DNA of 64,000 bases, from the NCBI GenBank assembly GCA_026874595.1, contig CM049311.1:40985676-41049675 (forward strand), written 5' to 3'. The notes under the pieces were generated by a model. That model was not told where the DNA came from. It saw only the letters and a program-made list of their open reading frames with translations, and made no database searches. A program made the translations under genes and the position numbers. Source of the stretch: Sipunculus nudus. Lineage: Eukaryota; Annelida; Sipuncula; Golfingiida; Sipunculidae. Of this stretch, positions 54,775 to 64,000 are shown in pieces. Position 1 is the first letter of the stretch; each line of letters begins with the position of its first letter.

Positions 54775-56034
54775 ACAAGTGACCCATGGGTCATGATGCT
54801 CAGGTGACTTGGAAGAGATTCGCAAAAGGAAATTTTATCATCTGAATGGACGTATATACTCATTCAACTGAAGCATCAAACAGATTAACTAACAGGCCAA
54901 GATTGTGTCTGTATTTATATATCTCAAAAATAGAGAAAAAATGGGTAAACCCGGCTCCACCAGTCTGCAGAAACTAATAAAAACACTTAATGGTCAATAT
55001 CCATGCAAAGAATCATGGTGATCTCTGCATTAGTTGTTCAGATACTTCAGCTTTTGTATCAAATTTTCCATTATTCTGAGGGATACTTCGGAGTCCTATA
55101 GTTTGAAGGATATGGGTAACAGAGTCCTAATTTCAGGTTTCCACAGACACTTTTCATGGGCCTCCTTGCATGACAAGAAGATTCTAGGTCCAGTTGTTAC
55201 GATATGTACCCTGTTGACAGATAACCACATCTTTAAAGGTCTCAAAAATAGAGAAAAAAAAATTCATAAAAATTTGAAAAAGATAGAGGTGGCACACCCA
55301 TTCTGCAGAAACTGATGGAACACCTCATGATCAATATGTATGCCAAAAAAAATGACCATCAGTGTTGTAGTTATTGAGGTACTGCAGTTTTTGTATCAAA
55401 TTTTTCATTATTCTTGGGGGTATTTTTGAGCCATACAGCTTAAAGGATATGGGTAACAGAGACCTAATTTCAGGCTTCCATTGAGGCTTTTTATGGGTCC
55501 CCCTGTGTGTCAAGAATGAAGATTCTAGGTCCAGTTGTTATGATTTGTACCCTGTTAACAATGTTCATATCTTTAAAGGTCTCATAAATAGTGAAATAAA
55601 TTCGTAAAAAAAAATGAACAAATACAGGTGGTGCCACCAGTCTGCAGAAACTGATGAAACACTCCATGATCAATATCCATGCAAACAATTATGGTGATCT
55701 CTGTATTAGTTGTTCAGATACTTCAGCTTTTGTACCAAATTTTCCATTATTCTGAGCTGTACTTTGAGTGCCATAGCTCAAAGGATATGGGTAACAGAGA
55801 CCTAATTTTAGGTTTCCATGGAGACTTTTCATGGGTCTCCCTGTGTGTCAAGAATGAAGATTCTAGGTCCAGTCGTTACAATTTGTACCCTGTTGACAGA
55901 TAACTACATCCTTAAAGGTCTCAAAAATAGAGAAAAAAAATTGTAAAATTTGAAAAAACACAGGTGGCGCCACCAGTCTGCAGGAACTAATTGAACAGCT
56001 CTTGATCAATATGTATGCCAAAAATCATGTTTTA
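54775..56034. repeat. P head followed by tandem family F6 (~340-bp unit)
   Basis: Head caagtgacccatgggtcatgatgctcaggtga at 54776. F6 units are marked by ccaccagtctgcagaaact at about 54957, 55288 (variant), 55635 and 55971, each with ggatatgggtaacagagacctaatttcagg. GGTGGCGCCACC or GGTGGTGCCACC sits at unit joints. Confidence 0.7.
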
Positions 56035-56277
56035 GGATCGCAATATGGGCTGGACAGATCTAAGATCTGTAGATCTGTCCTGCCCAGATTGCGATCCTGA
56101 AGCAAGAAAGACAGGATTGCAATATGGCCAGACTAAACTGCGATCACAATCTGGGCTGGACAGATCTAAGATCTGGCCAGCCTGGATTGTTATTGCTGTT
56201 CAGGCCGGCCCAAACTGCAATCACAATTTGGGCTGGACAGATCTAAGATCCGTCCAGATCGCAATCTGGGCCTTGAC
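56035..56277. repeat. Solo arm of foldback family FB-A
   Basis: Collinear with 21620-21890, ending ctgggccttgacatat, then directly a TA/GA microsatellite. No matching inverted arm nearby. Confidence 0.75.
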
Positions 56278-56335
<58 letters not shown>

Positions 56336-56358
56336 CGAAAGAGAGAGAGAGAGAGAAT
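56278..56358. repeat. (TA)n(GA)n microsatellite
   Basis: Run of about 15 TA followed by about 20 GA with one interruption. Confidence 0.95.
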
Positions 56359-57410
56359 GAATTAAGAATAATGGGATTATTTATTATTTGATGCCAATTA
56401 TATTTTTTACCATTTCTGTATTCACCATTGAATAAATTCACTAATGAAAACCTTTTTGTTGTGTTTATTCTTGGATTGTTTTTATACTTAAAAAATTGTA
56501 GCAGTCATAAATGACAAAGAAAAGAATAAAGCAAAATAAATAAATACTTTTTATTTACAGAAGTATATCACTCAGACACTGTTTGAGCTATGAAAGAAAA
56601 AATGTCCGTTAGTTTACAGGAAAATGTTAATTGGGGGTGGCTTCATGAAAAAAAAAAATAAAATGTATTCAGGGAAGTTTTATGGAACTTTGGCCCTGTG
56701 TAATGGCGCCAATAATATATCAAACATCTGTTGATGTCATTGGGGAAAAATAATTCTGTCTGGAAATCAATCTTTAAAGTGACAGCTACATGAACAATTT
56801 TAAAATGCTTTTGTGGTTCATATAAAATTTATATTATAAATGAAATTAGAAATGAAATTAATATTATCCAGAGAAATAAAATCGAATTACAAAGCATGAA
56901 ACATATCTGTACCCTTATTTTAAACTAGTCAATTTTCCTCACTACCAGCATCGGGATTTATTTTGCACCCGTCGTCCTAAAAATAGCTTCGGTAACCTTC
57001 GACTGAACCTGACAGTTGCCGATGATTGCATTAACAGCACTACGAGTATTGCCAGGACTATTGGCCATGATATTCCGTATGCAAATACAGCTGTGTGGCC
57101 CAGTTATGGCATGCATATTTGTCACTGCCAAACCGCGAGACGGAATTAAGTATACTTATAGTCTTAGTCTGAAACCAAAGAAACGCAACTAAAAACACAG
57201 ATTTAATTAAGCCTAATTATGAGGGAGTCTGAGATATCAACATATTTTCTAGAAGTTCCATCTTCCTGTTTGCAAACCCCCTTTTGCAGCGCCATCAATC
57301 AGTAGTCAGTATTCTGGCCCATCGGGATACACGGTACCACAGACTGTCGAGTAATACAATTAAAGGCTATATTCTACATACCCGGTTTTTGACCAGGTTC
57401 CGCTGCCGGG
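56359..57410. other. Intron, single-copy-looking, CpG-richer at 56940-57190
   Basis: No repeat relatives in the window. 56940-57190 is relatively CpG-rich and contains TATGCAAATAC, an octamer. No splice-bounded frame could be assigned. Confidence 0.45.
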
Positions 57411-58180
57411 GCCTTCGTTTCGAGAGAACTCCTCTGAGACAACTGGACTAATTTTTCTGAAACTTGCACCAATTACTATTTTGCGTTGACCTCTGACCTT
57501 TCCTCTCTGCCCAGCGTCCATTTGTGCGTCTTTTTCCACACATAAACTCTCATATCTCTGGAACCGTTTGACCGATCAGGAAATTTTTTTTGCACAAATG
57601 TAGCCCTTGGAGAGCTTTATAACATATACAAAAAATGGTGGCGCCACCTGCAACCATGTTTGCATAGTGTCCTTCTGTTCGTCTGCCTTGGGTTAAAATC
57701 ACTCATCACTCTGCAGTGACTTGACTAATTCACCTGAAATTCGGCATGCGTATACATCCTGGATAGCTTTTCTGATTTTATGACAGGTGGCGCCATCTAC
57801 ATTCACATTTACGCTGCAGACATCCAAGCTCATATCTTGGGAACCGTTTGACTGATTGGGCCAAAATTTTGCATGTGTATAGTTCTCACATAGCTCTTTA
57901 TCATACGCAAAACTGGTGGCACCACCTGCAACCATTTTTGCTCAGCGTCCATCTGTTTGTCTGCCACGGGCTAAAATCACTCATATACATGTAGTGGTTT
58001 GACTTATCTGCCTTAAATTTTGCATATGTATACAACTTGGACGGCTTTCTGGATTTTGTGGTAGGGGGGTCAACCTACAAACACAATTTGGCTGCAGACA
58101 TCCATGCTAATATGCAACACTTCACTCTATTTCCCCTTGCCACTCAATCCATGCCTCACTTCACCCGTTCCACTCTGATT
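57411..58180. repeat. Tandem family F7 (~170-bp unit)
   Basis: Recurring gggttaaaatcactcat, gaaccgtttgac.gat and tggtggcgccacctgcaaccat at about 57635, 57785 and 57910; units decay toward 58100. Confidence 0.65.
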
Positions 58181-59192
58181 TAGGCGGATACACGTAGTCG
58201 CTTGTCGACTACCCGTATTCTAGTTATTTCATGGACTGGGCCAGTCTAGTGCTCTGGCAAACTGAATTTTTGGCGGGTCTAAAAATTAATAGGGACAGAG
58301 CCCTCCTTGGTGTTTCCTTGACAGACAGACACAGTGATCACTTTAGGCACAGCTTTTTCAAAGAGGGGCCCTAGTATAATGCAATAATGACATAAAAAAA
58401 TATTAGACAATATGCCTAAGATACACATAAAACTACTTTTTGATATTATTTAGTCATTGGTGAAATGCCGAAGTGGTAAAAAATTGCACTAATTTGGGTC
58501 ACTGTCGACCAAAAGTTAATCAGTTCGAGAGAGTCATTAGTCAATGCCTTCCACTAAACTAGAACAAAATCCAATCAAAACCCTTGGTGCTATCAAGCTA
58601 ACAGACAAACAATGCCAAAAGTCAGTAATACATAATTATGATATAATAATGATAGATTTACAGATTTACGCAATACTGACCTAATTTCTGGCATGTACAC
58701 AGGAAATATATGCAAGAATGGTCATTGTAAATATGAAAAGGTTAACAACAGTTGTTTTCAGAGTCGGCAGTTTTGAAGTGTAACAATAGGTTTTTACTGA
58801 AAAACAGGAGGTTTTTTCTTAATTTTTCAAAGGAACAAAGTAGCAGTGACCTGTTTGGTAGGAGAACTTAAGGACATCTAACTCTATGCTGAATTTTGGA
58901 TTTATAGATCGAACGGTTTCAGAACTTGCCATGTTAACTTGCCGGACTGATAGACAAAGTACAAAGGACCATGACTATAATTAAGATGACTGAGCTAAAA
59001 AATGGAACTATTTGAAGTTAAGTGACAGAAAACAAAAATATTATGGACAATTATAAGTATTAAGTGAACAAAATCCTTTTAATCCTATGCACTTGAATAT
59101 TGTCCGACTACTGAATTGGTCACAGCACTCAGCTGAATGTTTTACAATTTCAGCAATGCAAAATATACTTTTTTCATTGGTCAGCTAATGTG
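58181..59192. repeat. Mixed repeat fragments including a P tail
   Basis: 58640-59000 resembles P bodies (actgacctaatttctggcatgtac) and ends with a decayed tail (gatgactgagctaaaaaa). 58181-58640 has only a short gacagacagacacag end motif. Confidence 0.55.
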
Positions 59193-61556
59193 TGTATATG
59201 TCAGAGACGAGATTAAAATCCAGGCGGATTTTAAATCCGTCTAGCCGAGATCACAATTGCAATCTCGCCTAGGATTGCAATTGTGATCTCGGCTAGACGG
59301 ATTTTAAACTCGCCTAGACGAGATCACAATCGCAATCTCGCCTAGGCGAGATTAAAATCCATCATGGAGCAGGCCAGGATTTTAATCTCGCCTAGGCGAG
59401 TTTAAAATCTGTCTGGTGTCATCCAGGCGAGTTTAAAATCTGCCTGATATTACTTAGGCGAGTTTAAAATCTGCCTAGGCGAGATTAAAATAGTGATCTG
59501 ATCTAATTTCCTAATATATTAAGCATTGTAATTGACATATGAAAGATGTTTTCAGTCGGATTTTCAATATTTTAACACTGAATGGTTATATATTAATGGT
59601 AAATTATTTATTAATATTTACAGAATATTATAGTAATAATGTAATAATTAACTTTTTTACAGTAATGTAATAGTAATTCATGTGATAATTAACATTAATT
59701 TTGGAAACAGAATTATGAAATAGATATTTGATTATTATTTGCACATTTGATGTGTTTCATGTGGTCTACAGCATCCTTATCTTACCAATTATTTGCAAAA
59801 CATTTATCAATCTTTATTTTTTTTCTCCAGTTTTCTTAACAACCTTGTGTTTGTAAATATCACTAATAATTTTTACAAAAAAATAATTTATAATTGTATT
59901 TAAATATATGGCAATTAGCAAGTAACAAGGGGTATATTGAAGCACACTTATGAGATATTATGAAGAGCAAATCTGGGGGAAAAAGTCATCCACTTGCATA
60001 TTGAATCAATCATAGATAGATAGATAGACAGATAGATAGATTAGTCTAGATAGCTATTACTTCACTATTTAATGAGTATATTACACATTAACATAAACAG
60101 TCATCCTATTTGATAGTTCTTACAGGACAAACAGAACAAATTAGTTGGTTGATCTAGTTCAAATGTTTCTTTTCACCCAGGTATTCAACACTCAACAGTC
60201 AAAACATGTACACTTATGGTACAAAATATGCAGGGTATCAGTATTTATGATGGACTTTGATACACCATCCTTTTTTTGGTAATAAACATCATATTAGAAA
60301 AGGTAAAAGTTGATACACAGATGTATGCATGTGAATATTTCTTTGTCTTATTTAGTCTTTTCTTATAATGTATATAATATTCTTCTGATCTTTTTTTTAA
60401 TGTTTTGTGAGGGATTTTGTGAAGCTTCAATATTTATGTAGACTGTGTTACAAGATAACTGCCTTTTTTGGACAGTATTATATCATATCAGAAAAAATAT
60501 GATTTCTAGATTCATAGAGTAATAGATCATTTATGCATGTGAACATACATTGAATTATATTGATAAAAAAATAAATGAGCTATGTTCCTTTTGTCTTTTT
60601 AAAATACTACATTACTAATATTACTAATACCAGTTTCCCTTCAAATTAATATTGACAACAAAATTATTATGTAAATAATCAGCAGCAGCCCACATCATAT
60701 ATCATTTGAATATGCCATATACAATACCAATGTAAGTTTCTTATTACCTAGTTTATAAATAAAAATATAAAATAAAAAAATTAATGTTAATTATTACATA
60801 AATATTATAATATTCTGTAAATATTATTAAAAATATATTACTTGTGAACTATACATAACCATATTAATAAAAAATATATAATATAAAATATTCCATTTCC
60901 AAAATTAATGTTAATTATTACATTAATAATATAATTTTCTGTAAATATTAATAAATATATAACTTGTGAACTATACGTAACCATTCAGTGTTAAAATATT
61001 GAAAATCTGACTGAAAACATCTTTCCTAAGTCAATTACAATGCATAATTTATTGGGAAATTAGATCAGATCACTATTTTAATCTCGCCTAGGCAGATTTT
61101 AAACTCGCCCAAGTGATATCAGGCAGATTTTAAACTCGCCTGGATAACACCAGACAGATTTTAAACTCGCCTAGGCGAGATTAAAATCCTGGCCTGCTCC
61201 ATGATGGATTTTAATCTCGCCTAGGCGAGATTGCGATTGTGATCTCGTCTAGGCGAGTTTAAAATCTGTCTAGCCGAGATCACAATTGCAATCTCGCCTA
61301 GGCGAGATCACAATCGCAATCTCGTCTAGGCGAATTTAAAATCCGCCTGGATTTCAATCTCGTCTCTGGCCTGCTCCATGATGGATTTTAATCTCGCCTA
61401 GGCGAGATTGCGATTGTGATCTCGTCTAGGCGAGTTTAAAATCTGTCTAGCCGAGATCACAATTGCAATCTCGCCTAGGCGAGATCACAATCGCAATCTC
61501 GTCTAGGCGAATTTAAAATCCGCCTGGATTTCAATCTCGTCTCTGACATATACATA
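59193..61556. mobile_element. Foldback element FB-D, 2.36 kb
   Basis: Ends TATATGTCAGAGACGAG and CTCGTCTCTGACATATA are exact inverted repeats. Outer arms (59200-59510, 61055-61550) are chains of CTCGCCTAGGCGAG palindromes alternating with ATTAAAAT, TTTAAAAT or ATCACAATCGCAAT spacers. The inversion continues through AT-rich DNA to about 59700 and 60780. The right arm has two internal tandem duplications, about 180 bp (61190-61370 repeated at 61370-61550) and about 120 bp (60780, 60900). A GATA microsatellite lies at 60012-60041. No transposase frame in the 1-kb centre. Confidence 0.85.
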
Positions 61557-61581
61557 ACGCACATTGATCTGGCGGACTCAC

Positions 61582-62019
61582 CTCTTCATATCCCATCAGT
61601 AGTAACCGCTGCAGCATCTGACTGTCAGTGCGAACTTCAGGTTCTAATCCATTACACATTGAGCCTGTGCCATCACTGCAAGTAGAGGCTTGGTCACTGT
61701 TGTGAAATGGCTCCAAATCTTGTCTTATTTTATCCAGTGCCTTCTTATGATAATCCAATCGATTTGAGGTACTTTGTTTTCCATTCAGCTTTTCCAGTAA
61801 GTTTGGGGTACTCTGTGATAAATCTCTGTGACTTGCTTGTAAGGGGTTGTCGTGGCGACCTTCTCCAGATGGCTGCTTACGAAGGTGTGACAGACTATCA
61901 CTGATCTCCTGTAACATTTGTCGGTTATTCCCAACAAATGTTGACAGGAGAGGTCTTCGCCTTTCCCCTTTCTTACGAATCATAGGTAGCGGTGCGTTTG
62001 AGCTCCGCAAGTCTGACAT
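61582..62019 (-). CDS. LATS: LATS coding exon: N-terminus and start of UBA domain
   Basis: 146 codons starting at the ATG at 62019, in a context where an intron acceptor (tttag) directly precedes the ATG. Residues about 33-46 hold RQMLQEI, the conserved N-terminal LATS motif, and residues 92-105 hold KALDKIRQDLEPF, matching a second conserved LATS block. Residues 133-146 (SQMLQRLLLMGYEE) begin the UBA domain, which is completed by the next exon; an exon boundary inside the UBA fits the family. The donor is gaagag/gtgagt, phase 0. The 24 bases beyond the donor lead straight into a foldback element ending at 61556. Continuing the frame past the donor gives unrelated sequence, supporting the splice call. 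Confidence 0.93.
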
Positions 62020-62144
62020 CTAAACATAAATCTGAGAGGTGGGATATACATTGGCAACTACTATCTCTTTCACAGGGCGACTTCTCTGTAAAAACTAAAT
62101 TGTACTTAATTTTATCACCAGTATTTCTGCATGGCTGCAGTTAC

Positions 62145-62237
62145 CTCATGCAGTGCAAAGCAAATCCTTGACGTATCACAAAGTTCACTTTCTTCTCACA
62201 GGTGGAAACCAATCCATTGCTCCAAACCAGATCATCC
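62145..62237 (-). other. LATS: Probable LATS 5' UTR exon with upstream ORFs
   Basis: A 93-bp segment bounded on the minus strand by a strong acceptor (cttttgtttttccag before 62237) and a donor (catgag/gtaact after 62145). It would splice to the AG immediately before the ATG at 62019. It contains an ATG at about 62235 opening a 16-codon upstream ORF that stops in the exon, and a second ATG near its 3' end that would overlap the main start out of frame. Being UTR, there is no protein evidence; the call rests on splice signals, position and the unique-looking sequence between repeats. Confidence 0.5.
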
Positions 62238-62267
62238 CTGGAAAAACAAAAGTATATTAATTTATTA

Positions 62268-63826
62268 ACTTGGGACCCATGGGTCTCGACGCTCAGCTGA
62301 ATTTGTCTATAAGGATATTTTAAAAGAAATTTTGCAGAATGACTGTTCTGTGACCTTAACCAATGACCTTGTGACCAAAAAATCTTAGAACTTATTATCC
62401 TTGAACTTGCAGCATTTAGATTATTGTAACAATCTTTTAAAAAGTGACCTTGACCTCTGACAAGGTAACTTCAAAATCTACAGATTTCCTCACTGTGGGC
62501 AAGTAAGCCATGTGTGAAAAATGGAAAGTTTGGGATGAAGTCTCATTTACAGTGCATCCACAATCTTTTTTAAAGATGTGGCTCCTGTGAACTTCAACTT
62601 TGATCTCTGGACCCTGAAAATTAAAATGAATTTACTTGAGAGGTTGGTCATTAATAAATCAAGTTTGAAGTCAATCTGTCTATCCAAAGCAGAATTATCA
62701 TCCATTATCTTATTTGTGAAAGGATGGGCCCTGTGACCTTGACCTTTGACCCTATGACCCCAAAATCAAATAGAATCTTCCCATATTGGCAGGTCAGCAA
62801 TATCTTGAAGATGGAAGGTTTGTGATGAAAAGTTAGGCTTGAAATGCATACACATTCTTTTTAAAGAAATAGGTCCTGTGACCTTGACATTTAACCCTTG
62901 GACCCCAAAATCGACATGGTTCTTACTTTAGGGATGAGTTTGAAACCAATATGTCAAACTAAACTGGAGTTATCATCTGGAAACTAATTTGTGAACAGAT
63001 GGCCCCTGTGACCTTGACCTTTGACCATGTGACCCCAAATTCATTTATGCTCTCCCCATACTGGCAAGTCAGCTAAATGCTCAAGATGGGAAGTTTGGGA
63101 TGAAAAGCTTGTCTTAAAATGCAGCCATAATCTATTTAATTGAGCGAGTCCTGTGACCTTGACCTATGACTTCATGACCCAAAAATCATATAGGTTCTTG
63201 CTTTAGTTGTGGGCCATATTTAAGTCAACTTTGAAATCCATGTGTCAACCCAACCTGGTGTTGTCATCTGGAAACAAATTTGTGTGGATGGATAGATGGA
63301 CAGACAGACAAATAGACAGACAGAGAGACAGGGTGATTACTTTAGGGCAACCACTTCTGATCAATAAACACACCAGGTTTTGGGACACAAGATGTAATTA
63401 CAGCTGAGAAATTGACATGATTGTTGTCATTTTATAGTAAAAAAAAGTAAAAAAAAATATTCGTTAAAATAACAAAAAAATACAGGTGGCGCCACCACTT
63501 TTCAGGAACTGACAAAACTAGTCATGGTCAATATTCAAGGCAAGATTCATGACAATCCATGCATTAATTATCAAGATATTGGAGGTTTTGTATTATATTT
63601 TTAATTATTCTGTGGGGTACTTTCAAGCCCCATTGCTCCATGGATATAGGTAACAGTGACCTAATTTCAGGTTTCCAAGGAGATTTTTTATTGACCTCCT
63701 TGGATATTCACTTAGAAGTTTCTAGGTCCTGCAGTTACAATTTGTGCCCTGCTAACGTACGGCCAGATGACAGACAAAGCGTCATTCCTATACCTCAGTT
63801 GACTTAGAGTAAGTTGAGTTAAAAAG
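62268..63826 (-). mobile_element. P-family element P6
   Basis: Head gggacccatgggtctcgacgctcagctgaa at about 62268, tail cagttgacttagagtaagttgagttaaaaa at 63797-63825. It contains TGACCTTGACCTTTGACC variants at 62735 and 63015, a gacagacag tract at 63300, and GGTGGCGCCACC at about 63486. It lies just 5' of the LATS UTR exon. Confidence 0.68.
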
Positions 63827-64000
63827 AGTGAATTCAAATATTAGGCATACTGGGACACAATTAGTACACTGATCCATAATTCACAAACCTATCCCAGAAA
63901 ATGTTTAAAAGGGGCCCAATCACCTATCTGACATTTATAAACTAAACATAATCCCTTGTAGATTTAATAAAAAAATAGACCAGAAAACATGAAAATAACC
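63827..64000. other. Unassigned sequence at window edge
   Basis: No gene or repeat recognised. Confidence 0.4.

Noticed and set aside
56045-56441. Open frames containing YIYIYIY and RERERERE tracts
   Set aside because: Translations of the TA/GA microsatellite and of the foldback arm.

Overview
The window is animal nuclear DNA, AT-rich and crowded with repeats. It carries one recognisable host gene, on the minus strand: a LATS/Warts kinase, the core Hippo-pathway kinase. Five coding exons (62019-61582, 54556-54448, 37903-35387, 19726-19547, 15713-15607) and a probable 5' UTR exon (62237-62145) can be placed with matching GT-AG splice sites and phases. They encode about 1,117 codons: the N-terminal conserved motifs, UBA domain, two PPxY motifs, MOB-binding segment and the kinase domain as far as subdomain IX. 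The last coding exon, holding the kinase C-lobe end and hydrophobic motif, was not found, so the gene probably runs out of the low-coordinate end. The repeat types (pearl/HINE-like elements with internal tandem repeats, a chromodomain Ty3/gypsy element, long foldback elements) fit a lophotrochozoan, most likely a mollusc and perhaps a bivalve; this is an inference, not a proof.

Layout. 1-15000: intron downstream of the last visible exon, filled by nested elements. A palindrome-headed repeat (family P, 3362-13714) holds a Helentron-like element (family H, 3924-12421). That holds a decayed chromodomain Ty3/gypsy retrotransposon (4759-11531), whose 5' end has been tandemly duplicated. 15001-15606: a 39-bp minisatellite abutting the LATS exon. 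16500-19485: a second H element ending about 60 bp from another LATS exon. 20100-35300: intron with a foldback element, P elements, an H element made of higher-order repeats (31232-33840) and two further tandem families. 35387-37903: the large LATS exon, followed immediately by a 147-bp-unit satellite (to 39115). 39100-54400: intron with foldback, H, P and tandem repeats. 54900-61556: intron with tandem arrays and a 2.4-kb foldback element. 62268-63826: a P element.

Three observations stand out. First, two unrelated satellites in the LATS introns each contain a copy of the splice junction of the exon they abut: the 39-bp array carries the last 14 exon bases plus the 5' splice site, and the 147-bp array carries the 3' splice site plus the first 15 exon bases. 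They look seeded by the exon edges, and they fill the introns with decoy splice sites. Second, element families H and P share an asymmetric-terminal-inverted-repeat plus hairpin design. Related copies in the window serve as empty sites and show insertion without target-site duplication. Third, the H repeats carry many copies of a triple nuclear-receptor half-site containing a perfect DR1.

No tRNA, rRNA, CRISPR array or second host gene could be supported. Most short open frames are shadows of repeats.
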